Below are positions 8,909 to 19,051 of a DNA stretch of 64,000 nucleotides, piece by piece. The notes beneath the pieces were generated by a model that worked only from the letters and a program-made list of their open reading frames with translations, was not told the origin of the DNA and searched no databases. Where the stretch lies: assembly GCF_005543295.1 (NCBI RefSeq), contig NZ_SRSG01000059.1:137247-201246 (forward strand), read 5' to 3'. Every line of letters begins with the position of its first letter. Within the stretch, counting starts at the first letter, position 1. A program made the translations under genes and the position numbers. Source of the DNA: Halalkalirubrum salinum (GTDB lineage: Archaea; Halobacteriota; Halobacteria; Halobacteriales; Haloferacaceae).

Positions 8909-8931
8909 CTATGTATATGCTATTCACATAG
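8909..8931. promoter_or_regulatory. Inverted repeat over the TATA region of the AbrB-type gene (candidate operator)
   Basis: CTATGT at 8909-8914 and ACATAG at 8926-8931 are perfect inverted arms with an 11-bp spacer containing TATATG. The AT-rich core is centred about 26 bp before the ATG at 8941, the spacing of a leaderless haloarchaeal promoter, and it can also serve as a TATA element toward moeA on the other strand. A dimeric AbrB-fold protein binding here would autoregulate and could also repress moeA. Binding is inferred; the repeat is seen. Confidence 0.6.
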
Positions 8932-8940
8932 GCTACACCA

Positions 8941-9090
8941 ATGGGAAACCTGACCGATACGAAAATCTCCGAAAAGAACCTCACGACAGTCCCCAAACCA
9001 GTGCGGAACTTCCTCGATCTCAAAGAGGGCGATCGTGTCGAATGGCACGTCGAAGACGGTCGTATCGTGGTCAAAAAACGCGAGCCGTGA
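8941..9090 (+). CDS. AbrB/MazE/SpoVT-type DNA-binding protein (49 aa)
   Basis: A short frame encodes 49 residues. TKISEKNLTTVPKPVRNFLDL, then KEGDRVEWHVEDGRIVVKK, follows the swapped-hairpin AbrB pattern: a beta strand, the T-V/I-P-K-P-V-R motif, then a beta hairpin around GDRVEW and GRIVVKK. Such proteins act as dimers, as antitoxins or as small transcription regulators. No toxin follows; the next gene is a convergent universal stress protein, so this looks like a solitary regulator. The start is supported by a TATA-like core at leaderless distance and the inverted repeat at 8909-8931. Confidence 0.85.
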   Translation: MGNLTDTKISEKNLTTVPKPVRNFLDLKEGDRVEWHVEDGRIVVKKREP

Positions 9091-9102
9091 CTCGCCGCAG
9101 AA

Positions 9103-9528
9103 TCATTTGATGACGAACACCGGAACGGACGCGTTGTCGACGACCCGATCGGAGACGCTCCCGAGGCTTTCGAGCTTCTCGCGCGGCGTTTTGCCGTGTG
9201 TCCCAATGACGATCACGTCGATGCCGTGTTCGTCGGCGTAGCGGACGATCGCCTTGTCGGGAGTTCCTTCGACGATCGCAGACTCGCTCTCGACGCCCGC
9301 CGTTTTGGCCTGGTCTTCAACCGTCGCGAGGGCGGTTTCACCCTGCTCGCGGAGGTCGCTGGCCACGTCCGTGCGGAGTTCCTCGGAGCTCGCCTGGACG
9401 ATCCGTCTGTCGAGGACGTACAGCGCGTGGATGGTTGCGTCGTTGTCTTTCGCGAGCGGAATCGCGTGTGTGAGCGTGTTTTCGACCGTTTTGCTACCAT
9501 CAGTTGGGATGAGAATTGAATCGTACAT
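9103..9528 (-). CDS. Universal stress protein (UspA family)
   Basis: 141 residues. It begins MYDSILIPTDGSKTVENTLTHA, the Usp nucleotide-fold start, and contains ALYVLD, VEGTPDKAIVRYADEH, DVIVIGTHGK and SDRVVDNASVPVFVIK. The GxHGxxxxxxxxxGS-type ATP-binding loop is GTHGKTPREKLESLGS, so nucleotide binding is likely. Usp proteins are soluble and respond to stress. It is convergent with the AbrB-type gene (stops 12 bp apart) and is followed on the same strand by nothing until the end of mutS upstream. Confidence 0.93.
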   Translation of the reverse strand: MYDSILIPTDGSKTVENTLTHAIPLAKDNDATIHALYVLDRRIVQASSEELRTDVASDLREQGETALATVEDQAKTAGVESESAIVEGTPDKAIVRYADEHGIDVIVIGTHGKTPREKLESLGSVSDRVVDNASVPVFVIK

Positions 9529-9642
9529 TGTGTGTTGTCCTTGGACCGATGAAGAATTAAATACCGGCCCCGATCGCAGACAGCCGAGAACGCGTCTGGA
9601 CGGCTGGGCCGATCGTAGCCAATCGAGAATCCTTCTACGCAG

Positions 9643-12375
9643 TCAGCCCGATCGATCCGGTGGCTCCGCCCCGGTGTCTTCGAGTGACTCCTGCCACGAC
9701 TGTACTTTCGCCATGAGTTCGATCGGAGATGTTTCGTTGACGTCGATCCCCGCCAACTCGGCCACGACAGACTCGGCTTCGGGATCGAGGCCAGCGTTGG
9801 ACTTCTTTTCGTTGCTCTCTTGTCGATCGATCTCTTGATCGTCGCCTGCAGACCCGCCGTTGGTCGCCGCGCTAGCATTCCCTGTGGTGAACTGCCCGCT
9901 TGCGAGATCGAAGACGGCCTGCACGGGTTCGCTCCCCTCACCGCCTCTGGCCTCGATCGCCTTCTCCTCGCGGAGCCGATCGAGCACGTCGCCAGCCCGA
10001 TCGACAACGGGGGCGGGCACGCCGGCGAGATCAGCCACGTGGACGCCGTAAGAGCGATCGGTCGGGCCGTCTCGGACCGTCCGCAGGAAGGTCACGTCGC
10101 CGTCGCGCTCATCGACGTCGATGTGGACGTTTTCGACCCGCGGGAGGTGTTCGGCGAGCGTCGTGAGTTCGTGGTAGTGGGTCGCAAACAGCGTCTTCGC
10201 GCGGATCTCGTTGTGGAGGTACTCGGTGGCCGCCCAGGCGATCGAGATGCCGTCGTAGGTGGCGGTCCCGCGGCCGACCTCGTCGAGAATGACGAGCGAC
10301 TCCTCGGTCGCCGAATGAAGGATGTTCGAGAGCTCCTGCATCTCGACCATGAACGTCGATCGCCCCTGGGCGAGTTCGTCAAGCGCGCCGACACGGGTGT
10401 AGATGCCGTCGACGACGCCGATCGTCGCCTCACGGGCGGGCACGAAGCTCCCTGCCTGTGCGAGCAGCGTGATGAGCGCGGCCTGTCGCATATACGTCGA
10501 CTTCCCGCTCATATTCGGCCCTGTGACGAGCAAGAGCCGGCGATCGCCGCCCAGCCGGAGATCGTTCGGGACGAACTCCGTCGTCGTCTCGACGACCGGG
10601 TGTCGCCCCGCCTCGATCTCGATCGTCCCCGGCTCCGTGAGTCTCGGTCGGGTCCAGCCGCGTTTGGCCGCGTGGGTCCCGAAAGAAGCGAGCGCGTCAA
10701 TCTCTGCGAGCGCACGCCCGACGTCCTGCAACAGCGCCGATCGATCGGCGACGCGCTCGCGAAGTTCCTCGAACAGTTCCCGTTCTAGTTCGCCTCTGAC
10801 CTCCTCGAGCCGAAGGATCTGGCGCTCGCGTTCGGCCAGTTCGTCGGTGACGAATCGTTTCGAGTTCTTCAGCGTTTTCACGTGCGTGAACGAGTCGGGC
10901 ACGTCGTCAGCTTCGGACTTGCCGACCTGGATGTAGTAGCCGTCGGTCGTGTTGCGATCGACGGTGACGTGGGTGAGGCCGTACTGGCGTTTGACACGAT
11001 CGGCCAGCCCGTCGATCCACTCTAGCGCCGCGTCGTGTTCGTCGATCAGCTCGTCGAGTTCGTCGTCGTAGCCGTACGCGAACAGTCTGCCCTGTGTGAC
11101 GGTTGCCGGTGGCTCCTCGGCGATCGCCGCCTCGAGTTCTGCGGCGAGCGCTTCGGTGGCCTGTCGATCGGGCCGGTCGACGATCGCCGAAAGCGGCGAC
11201 TCGGCGAGTTCGGTATCTGCGATATCATCGGCCAGCTGTGGGAGGATCGACAGCGTCGTTGCGACCGACGTGAGATCGCGGGCGTTGGCGCTCCCGCTTG
11301 CGGCCATGCTCGCGAGCCGTTCGAGATCGTAGCCCCCAGATAGCCGATCGCGGATTCGATCGCGGGCCAGTGCGGCGGATGCCAGTGCCTCGACGGCGTC
11401 GTGGCGACGCTGCAGCGCGGCTCGATCGCGGCTCGGCCGGGTGAGCCACTCTCGAAGCAGCCGTGTGCCAGGGGCAGTGACAGTGTGGTCGATCGTCTCG
11501 AACAGTGATCCCGATCGATCCCCGCGCATCGTCTCGACGAGCTCAAGATTTCGCTGGGTGGTCGCATCGAGGGCGACCCCAGAGTCGTCTGCGTACGCCT
11601 GCAACCGCGTCATTGACTGGGTCACCCCCACTCCGGTCGCGTCGACGTACGACAACACGGCGCCAGCGGCGGCGATCGCCACTGTTGAATCAACGCCAAT
11701 GCTGTCGAGGGTCTCCTCGCCGAAGGTCGATCGAATCGCGTGCGTCGCCCGTCCAGGGGCGAACGCGTTCGTCTCGTGCAGTGTTACTGAACTGTCGAGA
11801 TCCTCGCGAATTCGACTCAGGAAGTCGTCGTCGTTTCGCAGCCCCGGCCCGGGAAGGAGTTCGGCGGGGGCAAATCGGTATAGTTCGGCGTGGGCGTCGT
11901 CGATCGTCTCGGCTTCTGTGAGGAGAAACCGGCCAGTCGTTACGTCCGCAAATGTGAGGCCATACGGGCCGTCGGTGTTGTCGTCTCCTGTCGCAACTGT
12001 CCCAGCCGCGACAATCGCCGCGAGGTACTGTGCGGCCGCGTCAGTCGTCTCAAGCAAGGTCCCGGGTGTGACGGTTCGGACGATCTCGCGGTAGATCTCG
12101 CCGTCGTCGGTTTCGCGCTGATCGGCCACCGCAACCCGGTAGCCACGCTCGACGAGTGCTTTGAGATACGGCGTGAGCTCAGAGAGTGGCACGCCCGCCA
12201 TCGGGTACGAAGAGCCGTGTGAGGACTTCTGTGAAACCGCCAGATCGAGCACCTCCCCGACCGTTTCGGCGTCATCAGCAAAGAACTCGTAGAAATCGCC
12301 GCACTGCATCGCCAACAGGTCGGCGTCGCTGTCGGCTTTCAGCGACAGGAACTCCCCGACGATTCCGTCTGCCAT
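9643..12375 (-). CDS. mutS: DNA mismatch repair protein MutS
   Basis: 910 residues from the ATG at 12373-12375 (MADGIVGEFLSLK); upstream in-frame codons are Arg-rich and non-homologous. The mismatch-binding domain carries the Phe-x-Glu motif in MQCGDFYEFFADDA. The core/lever region, the clamp and then the ATPase domain follow: RHPVVE, Walker A TGPNMSGKSTYMRQ, STFMVEMQE, Walker B VILDEVGRGTATYDG and LFATHYHEL. The C-terminal 100 residues form an acidic, repeat-poor tail (GSAGDDQEIDRQESNEKKS). This is a canonical MutS1 partner for MutL at 4298-6595. MutS1 is rare in archaea outside halophiles and some methanogens, which is taken to reflect acquisition from bacteria. Confidence 0.97.
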   Translation of the reverse strand: MADGIVGEFLSLKADSDADLLAMQCGDFYEFFADDAETVGEVLDLAVSQKSSHGSSYPMAGVPLSELTPYLKALVERGYRVAVADQRETDDGEIYREIVRTVTPGTLLETTDAAAQYLAAIVAAGTVATGDDNTDGPYGLTFADVTTGRFLLTEAETIDDAHAELYRFAPAELLPGPGLRNDDDFLSRIREDLDSSVTLHETNAFAPGRATHAIRSTFGEETLDSIGVDSTVAIAAAGAVLSYVDATGVGVTQSMTRLQAYADDSGVALDATTQRNLELVETMRGDRSGSLFETIDHTVTAPGTRLLREWLTRPSRDRAALQRRHDAVEALASAALARDRIRDRLSGGYDLERLASMAASGSANARDLTSVATTLSILPQLADDIADTELAESPLSAIVDRPDRQATEALAAELEAAIAEEPPATVTQGRLFAYGYDDELDELIDEHDAALEWIDGLADRVKRQYGLTHVTVDRNTTDGYYIQVGKSEADDVPDSFTHVKTLKNSKRFVTDELAERERQILRLEEVRGELERELFEELRERVADRSALLQDVGRALAEIDALASFGTHAAKRGWTRPRLTEPGTIEIEAGRHPVVETTTEFVPNDLRLGGDRRLLLVTGPNMSGKSTYMRQAALITLLAQAGSFVPAREATIGVVDGIYTRVGALDELAQGRSTFMVEMQELSNILHSATEESLVILDEVGRGTATYDGISIAWAATEYLHNEIRAKTLFATHYHELTTLAEHLPRVENVHIDVDERDGDVTFLRTVRDGPTDRSYGVHVADLAGVPAPVVDRAGDVLDRLREEKAIEARGGEGSEPVQAVFDLASGQFTTGNASAATNGGSAGDDQEIDRQESNEKKSNAGLDPEAESVVAELAGIDVNETSPIELMAKVQSWQESLEDTGAEPPDRSG

Positions 12376-12518
12376 ATCCGTGGTGTACGCGCGGCCGAAT
12401 AAAACGCTGCGGGTCGGCGATCGCGCGGTGCGATCGCACCGCAGCTGTCCGGCTGATCTGTCCTGCACACCGCACCACCCACCTATATCATCGATCGCGG
12501 TCGAAATACCATCAAGAT

Positions 12519-13844
12519 ATGTTCGGAACGAGTGGTGTACGGGGACGGTTCGGCGAGGAAATCACCGCGGGGTTGGCGCTGTCGATCGGCCGCGCGCTCG
12601 TCGCCGATGGGGCCGATCGCGTCGTCATCGGACGGGATCCGCGAACGACAGGCCCGTTGCTCGCGGACGCGCTGGCGGCTGGAATCCGCGAGTGCGGCGG
12701 CGAGGTCACAGACGTGGGGATGGCGTCGACGCCGACGATCGCCCGCAGCGTCGCCTGGGCCGGTGCGGACGCGGGTGTCTCGATCACCGCCTCGCACAAC
12801 CCGCCGACGGACAACGGAATCAAACTGTGGACGCCGTCGGGGATGGCCTTCGACGCCGATCGGCGTGCCCGGATTACGGAACTCGTCGAGCGGGAGACAT
12901 TCGAGCCCGCCGCCTGGGACGCGGTCGGCGATCGCGAGTCTTTCGAGGGGGCGATCGATCGCCACGCAGCAGCGATCGCTGCGGCGGTCGATCCTGTCGA
13001 CGGGCTTCGAGTGCTCGTCGACATCGGCAACGGTGCCGGCGGCGTGACAGTCCGCGCGTTGCGGTCGATCGGCTGCACAGTCGAGACGCTCAATGAGGGT
13101 CCAGACGGCCGGTTTCCAGCACGACCAAGCGAGCCCACCGCCGAAAACTGTACGACGCTGGCGGCTGCGGTCGCCGCGACGGACGCCGATCTCGGGATTG
13201 CCCACGACGGCGACGCCGATCGGATGATGGCCGTCGACAAGACTGGCTCGTTCGTTCCCGGTGACGCCCTGTTGGCGCTGTTCGCCCGCGATGTCGCCGA
13301 CGCCGGCGATCAGGTCGCGATGCCGGTGAACACGAGCCTCGCGGTCGAGGACGCGTTGGCCGCGATCGACGCATCCGTGGTTCGCACGCGAGTCGGTGAC
13401 GTGTACGTCGCTGAAGCGGCCCGCGAGGATGGTGTGGTCTTTGGTGGTGAGCCAAGCGGCGCGTGGATCTGGCCCGCGGCGACGCTGTGTCCGGACGGGC
13501 CGTTCGCCGCCGCACAACTGGCCGCGTTCGTCGATCGTATGGGCTCGCTAGCAGATGCGGTCGGAACGATCGAACAGTACCCCATCCGGCGTGAGAGCCA
13601 TGAGACGACCGCGAAGGCCGCAGTCATGGAGACGGTGGCCGATCGCCTGACCGCAGAGTACGATTCGGTCTCAACGATCGACGGCGTTCGCGTCGAAACT
13701 GACGACGGGTGGTTCCTCGTCCGCGCCAGCGGGACCGAGCCGATCGTTCGAGTCACTGCTGAGGCACGGACCGACGACCGCGCGGACGAACTCGCGGCCG
13801 TTGGGCGATCGTACGTGACAACTGCGATCGAAGCGGAGGGCTGA
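12519..13844 (+). CDS. glmM: Phosphohexomutase (phosphoglucosamine/phosphomannomutase, GlmM-like)
   Basis: 441 residues from the ATG at 12519 (MFGTSGVRGRFGEEITAGLA). Motifs appear in family order: the active-site phosphoserine loop SITASHNPPTDNGIK, the metal-binding loop AHDGDADRMMAVD, the sugar-binding loop GGEPSGAWIW and the phosphate-binding loop RASGTEPIVR. The reaction interconverts hexose (or hexosamine) 6- and 1-phosphates. The next gene is a GlmU-like nucleotidyltransferase/acyltransferase 76 bp downstream, which favours GlcN-6-P to GlcN-1-P and so UDP-GlcNAc synthesis. Sequence alone cannot exclude phosphomannomutase activity. Confidence 0.88.
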   Translation: MFGTSGVRGRFGEEITAGLALSIGRALVADGADRVVIGRDPRTTGPLLADALAAGIRECGGEVTDVGMASTPTIARSVAWAGADAGVSITASHNPPTDNGIKLWTPSGMAFDADRRARITELVERETFEPAAWDAVGDRESFEGAIDRHAAAIAAAVDPVDGLRVLVDIGNGAGGVTVRALRSIGCTVETLNEGPDGRFPARPSEPTAENCTTLAAAVAATDADLGIAHDGDADRMMAVDKTGSFVPGDALLALFARDVADAGDQVAMPVNTSLAVEDALAAIDASVVRTRVGDVYVAEAAREDGVVFGGEPSGAWIWPAATLCPDGPFAAAQLAAFVDRMGSLADAVGTIEQYPIRRESHETTAKAAVMETVADRLTAEYDSVSTIDGVRVETDDGWFLVRASGTEPIVRVTAEARTDDRADELAAVGRSYVTTAIEAEG

Positions 13845-13920
13845 ACAGTTCGAAGCGTTCCCCGATCCAAACAGTGCGGATAGCCGAACGATATTTCCGA
13901 TCGGTCCGTGACCCACTTGT

Positions 13921-15138
13921 ATGGACGCCGTGATCATGGCCGCCGGAAAGGGAACCCGGATGCGGCCGTTGACCGAAACGCGCCCGAAGCCGCTGTTGCC
14001 TGTCGGGGGCACGACGTTGCTCGAACGCGTACTGTCACAGTGTGTCGGACTCGTCGATCGGTTTGTGCTCGTCGTTGGCTACGAGCGTGAATCGATCGAG
14101 GCGGCGATCGGCGATACCTTCGAGGGTATCCCAGTCGCGTACGTTGAACAGGCCGAGCGGCTTGGCACCGCCCACGCGATCGGCCAGACCGAAGACGTGG
14201 TTTCAGGTCCGTTTCTCGTACTCAATGGCGATGTCGTGGTCGATCGAGACGTCATCGAACAGCTCGCCGCGGCCGAGGGTCACGCGATCGCGGTGACGAC
14301 CGTCGAAGATCCCTCCTCGTACGGTGTTGTCGATACTGAAGACGACGAGGTCACGGCGCTGTACGAAAAGCCCGACGACCCGCCGTCGAACCAGATCAAC
14401 GTCGGGCTGTACGCGTTTCGACCGAGTGTGTTCGACGCGATCGACCGGACCGAATCGAGCGAACGCGGCGAGTACGAGATCACCGAGTCGATCGAACACC
14501 TCTTGACCGCCGGCGAACGCGTCGCTGCCGTCGAGTACGACGGCACGTGGCTCGACGTCGGCCGGCCGTGGGAGCTACTGGCCGCCAACGAGATCCTCTT
14601 GAGCGAACTCGGCGGATCTGGTGAGCCAGCCCAGCGCCTCGACGGCACCGTCGAGGACGGCGCGACGCTCAATGGTCCGGTGATCGTCGAGGAGGGCGCG
14701 CGAGTCCGATCGGGCGCGTACATCGATGGGCCGGTGATCGTCCAATCAGGCGCAGACGTCGGACCAAACTGCTACGTCCGCGGGGCGACCGTCGTCGGCG
14801 AAGACGTCCGGATCGGCAACGCGGTCGAGGTCAAAAACTCGATCGTGATGGCCGACACCGCGATCGGCCACCTCTCGTACGTCGGCGATTCGATCCTCGG
14901 CGAAGCCGTGAACTTCGGCGCGGGGACGATCGTCGCGAACCTCAGACACGACGGGGAGTCGGTTCGGATGACCGTCAAAGGCGATCGCGTCGACACGACC
15001 CGGCGAAAGCTCGGCGTCGTGGTCGGCGATCGAACGAAAACCGGAATCGACACCAGTCTGAACGCCGGGGTTATCCTCGGTGTCGGGGCTCGAACGGGCG
15101 TTGGCGAGGCTGTGACGCGCGATCGAGACGGCGAATAA
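13921..15138 (+). CDS. glmU: Bifunctional sugar-1-phosphate nucleotidyltransferase / acyltransferase (GlmU-like)
   Basis: 405 residues. The N-terminal pyrophosphorylase domain (about 1-235) opens MDAVIMAAGKGTRMRPLTET with RPKPLLPV, then FLVLNGDVVVD and GEYEITESIEHLL. The C-terminal half (about 245-400) is a left-handed beta-helix with hexapeptide-type repeats (NGPVIVEEGARV, DGPVIVQSGADVGPNCYV, GNAVEVKNSIVM). It continues to GEAVNFGAGTIVANLRHDG and VGDRTKTGIDTSLNAGV, which resemble the GlmU acetyltransferase acceptor region. The expected product is UDP-GlcNAc, used in surface glycan synthesis. It is co-directional with the upstream phosphohexomutase and convergent with the UDP-sugar dehydrogenase. 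Confidence 0.88.
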   Translation: MDAVIMAAGKGTRMRPLTETRPKPLLPVGGTTLLERVLSQCVGLVDRFVLVVGYERESIEAAIGDTFEGIPVAYVEQAERLGTAHAIGQTEDVVSGPFLVLNGDVVVDRDVIEQLAAAEGHAIAVTTVEDPSSYGVVDTEDDEVTALYEKPDDPPSNQINVGLYAFRPSVFDAIDRTESSERGEYEITESIEHLLTAGERVAAVEYDGTWLDVGRPWELLAANEILLSELGGSGEPAQRLDGTVEDGATLNGPVIVEEGARVRSGAYIDGPVIVQSGADVGPNCYVRGATVVGEDVRIGNAVEVKNSIVMADTAIGHLSYVGDSILGEAVNFGAGTIVANLRHDGESVRMTVKGDRVDTTRRKLGVVVGDRTKTGIDTSLNAGVILGVGARTGVGEAVTRDRDGE

Positions 15139-15182
15139 AAAGCCAAAAGCGGCTGTGCGATCCGTACAAACCCGCGGAGCCG

Positions 15183-16481
15183 TCACCAGGTCAGTCCTTC
15201 GTAGATAATCCCGTCACGGCGATCGATCGCCCGTCGACCGTCAACGACGACGGGCGTCGCCATCGTGTCGAAGGCGTCGTCGAGCGCAGCGATCTCGTCC
15301 CACTCGGTGACCACGAGCGCGGCGGCCGCGCCGTCGACAGCCGCCTCCGGGGAGTCCGCGTACTCGATGTCGGGGAACTGCTCGCGCATGCGATCGCTCG
15401 CAACCGGATCGTAGGCGACGACTGTCGCGTCGCGTTCGAGCAGTCCCTCGATGACTGGAATCGATCGAGCGTTCCGGATGTCATCGGTCCCCGGCTTAAA
15501 TGAGAGCCCGAGGACGGCGACTCGCTCGCCCGCCACGTCGACGTGCCGATCCATGAGAGAGAGAAGCTGCACCGGTTGTCGATCGTTTACTGTCACGGCC
15601 GCATCGAGCATGACTGGGTCGTACCCCTTTGCGCGGCCGGCCGCGGCGATCGCACTGACGTCTTTCAAAAAGCAAGATCCGCCCCAACCAAGCCCCGATC
15701 GGAGGAACCGCGCGCCGATCCGATCGTCCAAGCCGATTGCGTCGGCGACCTCGTAGCTGTCGACGTCGTAGGCCTTGCAGATGTTGCCGAGCTCGTTGAT
15801 GAGGCTCACCTTCGAGGCGAGGAACGCGTTGTTCGCGTACTTGATCATCTCCGCCTCTCGAATGCCCGTCTCCACGACCGCGGTATCAGCGTTGGAGGCA
15901 TCGACGAGCGGGTCGAACACCGCGTTGAGCCGATCGCCCGCGAACGCGGTGTCTGTGCCGAAGACGATTTTGTCGGGATGTCTGAAATCCTCGACCGCAG
16001 TGCCCTCTCGGAGGAATTCGGGGTTCATTGCGACCTCGAAGTCCTCCCCGCGCGTGAGGTCCCCGCCGGCTTCGACGGCCGGTGCGACGACCGTCTCTGT
16101 GGTCCCCGGGACGACAGTGCTTTTGACGACGACGAGGTGGCGATCGGACGTGGCTGCGAGCGTGGCGCCGAGGGTTTCGGCGGCCGCCTCGATGATGCTC
16201 GTGTCGTTGCTGCCGTCCTCGTTGGATGGCGTCGGCAACGCGAGGAACGTCACCTCGGTGTCCAACAGGTCCTCGTAGTCTGTCGAGGCCGTAAGCCGAT
16301 CGCCTGCGTGAGTGCTGACGAGGTCCGCAAGGCCTGGCTCGTGGATCGGCGGCGTCCCCGCGTTGAGTTGCTCGACGATCGACTCGTCGATGTCAATATT
16401 CACTACCTCGTGGCCGAGGTCGGCGAAACATGCGGCGATCGTCGTGCCGACGTAGCCGCTGCCGACGATTGACACTCGCAT
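15183..16481 (-). CDS. aglM: UDP-glucose 6-dehydrogenase family (AglM-like)
   Basis: 432 residues. The N-terminal Rossmann domain starts [26 protein letters not shown]. The hinge and active site include [30 protein letters not shown] and the catalytic-Cys segment [12 protein letters not shown], and the C-terminal UDP-binding domain has [17 protein letters not shown]. It oxidises a UDP-sugar at C6 with two NAD+, giving a uronic acid; in haloarchaea AglM makes the glucuronic acid of the N-linked glycan. It lies 5 bp downstream of the AglF-like nucleotidyltransferase, so the two probably form an operon that first makes and then oxidises UDP-glucose. Confidence 0.92.
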   Translation of the reverse strand: MRVSIVGSGYVGTTIAACFADLGHEVVNIDIDESIVEQLNAGTPPIHEPGLADLVSTHAGDRLTASTDYEDLLDTEVTFLALPTPSNEDGSNDTSIIEAAAETLGATLAATSDRHLVVVKSTVVPGTTETVVAPAVEAGGDLTRGEDFEVAMNPEFLREGTAVEDFRHPDKIVFGTDTAFAGDRLNAVFDPLVDASNADTAVVETGIREAEMIKYANNAFLASKVSLINELGNICKAYDVDSYEVADAIGLDDRIGARFLRSGLGWGGSCFLKDVSAIAAAGRAKGYDPVMLDAAVTVNDRQPVQLLSLMDRHVDVAGERVAVLGLSFKPGTDDIRNARSIPVIEGLLERDATVVAYDPVASDRMREQFPDIEYADSPEAAVDGAAAALVVTEWDEIAALDDAFDTMATPVVVDGRRAIDRRDGIIYEGLTW

Positions 16482-16486
16482 GTCGG

Positions 16487-17212
16487 TTACTCAGCAGCCG
16501 CCGCGTCGGTCAGGCGCTCTTCGGCCTCGTCGCGGTCTTCTGGGTAGCCGATGTCGAGGCGCCAGCCGTCGATCGGGATCGCGTCGATCGTCCGCCCTGA
16601 TTGGATCAGCAGATCGATCGCCTCACTGATCTCGTATTCGCCGCGGTTCGACGGCTGGACAAGGTGACATGCGTGGAAGATCGCGGGCGTAAACGTGTAG
16701 AAGCCGGTCATCACGAGGTTCGATGGCGGATCATCTGGTTTTTCGATCACGTCGGTGATCTCGCCGTACTTGTTCGTATCACAGACGCCGTAGCGGCTCG
16801 CGTCCTCCCAGTCGACTTCCTCGACGAGGAACGCCGCGTCTGCGCGATCTTCTTCCTGACGCTTGACAACGTCCGCGAGGTTGGCCTGGAAGATGTTGTC
16901 TCCGAGCATCAACATGAAGTCGTCATCGATGTACTCCTCGACGGTGAGTAACGCGTGCGCCAACCCAGACTGGTCACGCTGGTGGGCGTACGTGATCGGA
17001 ACGCCCTCGAACTCGTCGCCGTAGTGTTCGATGATGTTCTCTTTGAGGTATCCCACGACAACGACGAACTCGTCTGCGCCGAGCTCGGCAAGCTGTTCGA
17101 AACAGTGCGTAAGGATCGGCTTGCCGGCTACCTCGACCATTCCTTTCGGTTTGTCCTCGGTAAGGGGGCGGAGACGCGTCCCCTTTCCTGCGGCGAGCAC
17201 AACTGCTTTCAT
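16487..17212 (-). CDS. aglF: UTP-glucose-1-phosphate uridylyltransferase-type nucleotidyltransferase (AglF-like)
   Basis: 241 residues from the ATG at 17210-17212 ([25 protein letters not shown]), which places the NTP loop at the very N-terminus; an ATG 21 bp upstream is also open. Other motifs are [15 protein letters not shown] (metal/substrate site), [25 protein letters not shown] and [13 protein letters not shown]. The family makes NDP-hexoses; the pairing with the dehydrogenase 5 bp downstream argues for UDP-glucose. It lies divergent from the phosphoesterase at 17307, and the two promoters share about 95 bp. Confidence 0.88.
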   Translation of the reverse strand: MKAVVLAAGKGTRLRPLTEDKPKGMVEVAGKPILTHCFEQLAELGADEFVVVVGYLKENIIEHYGDEFEGVPITYAHQRDQSGLAHALLTVEEYIDDDFMLMLGDNIFQANLADVVKRQEEDRADAAFLVEEVDWEDASRYGVCDTNKYGEITDVIEKPDDPPSNLVMTGFYTFTPAIFHACHLVQPSNRGEYEISEAIDLLIQSGRTIDAIPIDGWRLDIGYPEDRDEAEERLTDAAAAE

Positions 17213-17306
17213 TGGTACATAAACCGACACCATCGATCGGAATATATCTTTGCATGCGATCGATACGAAGCCAGTTTTGATGTACGATGCCGCCGAATAC
17301 GGACGT

Positions 17307-17810
17307 ATGAAACTTGGTATTGTCTCGGATACTCATGACAACCTCGACCTGGTCGACGCGGCAGTTTCGACCTTCCAAACGACGGGCGTCGACGTCGTCA
17401 TCCACTGCGGGGATTTCATCGCACCGTTCGCCGTTTCTCGGCTCAACACGGACGCCTTCGACGTCTACGGCGTTCGCGGAAACAACGACGGCGAGGAGTC
17501 GATCGGCCCGACGATCGACGAGTTCGGGACCTTCTGGGGCGAGTGTGGCACGGAAACGTTCGATGGGACGTCCGTGGCCGTCTATCACGGGACGAGTCCA
17601 ACCCTGACAAACGCCCTCGCCGACTGCGGCGACTACGACTTCGTCTTCCACGGTCACTCCCACGAACACGGAGCCTGGAAGCACGGCGAAACCGTTCGCG
17701 TGAACCCCGGCGGATTACCTCTGTCGTTTGCCGACGACGCGTTCCACGTGGCGATCGTCGACACCGATCGATCGGGACTCGACGCTGTCACACACCACGA
17801 ACTCCCGTAG
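17307..17810 (+). CDS. Metallophosphoesterase (YfcE/MJ0936 family)
   Basis: 167 residues from the ATG at 17307, chosen because MKLGIVSDTHDN puts the first metal motif (DxH) at residues 8-10. The remaining calcineurin-like motifs are in order: HCGDF, GVRGNNDG, YHGTSPTL and FHGHSHEHG, then VNPGGL. Short members of this family are dinuclear-metal phosphodiesterases acting on small substrates; the physiological substrate is unknown. It is convergent with the GAPDH gene (stops 37 bp apart). Confidence 0.92.
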   Translation: MKLGIVSDTHDNLDLVDAAVSTFQTTGVDVVIHCGDFIAPFAVSRLNTDAFDVYGVRGNNDGEESIGPTIDEFGTFWGECGTETFDGTSVAVYHGTSPTLTNALADCGDYDFVFHGHSHEHGAWKHGETVRVNPGGLPLSFADDAFHVAIVDTDRSGLDAVTHHELP

Positions 17811-17847
17811 CAATTCACCCGGAAAAATAGATCCGAAGTATCGCCAA

Positions 17848-18915
17848 TTAATCGTCCGCCGAGTGCGGGACAACTCGCTGTCGGATCCCCTCGAAGAGAC
17901 TCTCTAACCCGACGCCCAGTCGATCGTCAGTGATTGCCATGCTATCGGCTTGGCTCTCTCGATCGGTGATCGCACGGATCGCGTCGATGTTTTCGGGGAC
18001 GACATCAGCTTCCTGATGGATCGACTGAAAGAGATACAGGTCACGACCGTCAGTGGAGATCGAGTCCGCCCAGATGCAGTTCTCCCAGAGGTCTCCCCGC
18101 GGCCGCCCGGTGTCCATTGCGAACTCTTTGAGCTTCCCGGTGCCGTCGATTCCGGCCTCTTGGGGCACTAAAAACAGCCGCGACTCCGCAGAAAGAAGCT
18201 CGCGCACCTCCGCTGCAGACGGCTCACTTTCGAGGGTGATATTGACGCTGTGGAGGTGCATAAGCGTCGCTGGGACCTTCACGCCCAGTGTGTCGATGTT
18301 CACGTCTGGGTAGATCGTGTTCACGTCCGGGCCGTGGTGGGACGGGACGGTGATCGGGTCGGGCAGAATGTCGTTGATCGGGCCGCGATCGACCTGGCCT
18401 GGATCGCCGCCACGGCGGATGAGCGTCACTCGCGCCTTCTCGACGCCGTACGTCTCTTGCAGCGGCGCGAGCAGACGCGACAGCCCGGTTGTGTTACAGG
18501 AGACGACCCGAACCACGTCGGCGTCGATCGCATCGTCGTAGTTCGCGCGGGCGACGAAACTCGCGTCAACAGCGTCGGCGTCCTCGCCACCCTGCAAAAT
18601 TGCGGGCGTCTCGTACTGCCGATACAGTTCGCAGTTTGCCTCGCCAATCCCTGAGGGCGTGGCGTCGACGATGACGTCGCTGGCGATGATCAAGTCTTCG
18701 ACCTCGCCGGCGAGGTCGATGCCCGCCTCAGCGAATCGATCGGATCGTTCGGGAATCGCCGCATAGAGCGGGTATCCCTTCCGGACGGCCGCTTCGGCCT
18801 CGTAGTTTGGCTGGGTCTTTGCAACACCGGTGAGCGTCATGTCGGGCTGGGCACCGATTGCATCGGCGACGCGCTTACCGATCGTCCCGTACCCATTGAC
18901 GCCGACGCGTATCAT
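17848..18915 (-). CDS. gap: Type II (archaeal) glyceraldehyde-3-phosphate dehydrogenase
   Basis: 355 residues. It opens [20 protein letters not shown] (nucleotide loop), with [11 protein letters not shown] and the catalytic cysteine in [33 protein letters not shown] and [13 protein letters not shown] are typical of the archaeal class rather than the bacterial NAD enzyme. It works in glycolysis/gluconeogenesis; in haloarchaea the type II enzyme is associated with gluconeogenesis, which is family knowledge, not seen here. It is transcribed singly from the promoter side at about 18920-18970. Confidence 0.95.
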   Translation of the reverse strand: MIRVGVNGYGTIGKRVADAIGAQPDMTLTGVAKTQPNYEAEAAVRKGYPLYAAIPERSDRFAEAGIDLAGEVEDLIIASDVIVDATPSGIGEANCELYRQYETPAILQGGEDADAVDASFVARANYDDAIDADVVRVVSCNTTGLSRLLAPLQETYGVEKARVTLIRRGGDPGQVDRGPINDILPDPITVPSHHGPDVNTIYPDVNIDTLGVKVPATLMHLHSVNITLESEPSAAEVRELLSAESRLFLVPQEAGIDGTGKLKEFAMDTGRPRGDLWENCIWADSISTDGRDLYLFQSIHQEADVVPENIDAIRAITDRESQADSMAITDDRLGVGLESLFEGIRQRVVPHSADD

Positions 18916-19051
18916 ATCTACTTCTCCCGTAGCCCAGGGTATAATTCTTTCGAGGATTTTGAAGAGAAATTAACTCCGCGGCGAGTAACGGATTGTCCCG
19001 TTCGCCGCGGCCTGGCTCGGCAGATCGGGGCGGCCAGCGAGGAGAACCCCT

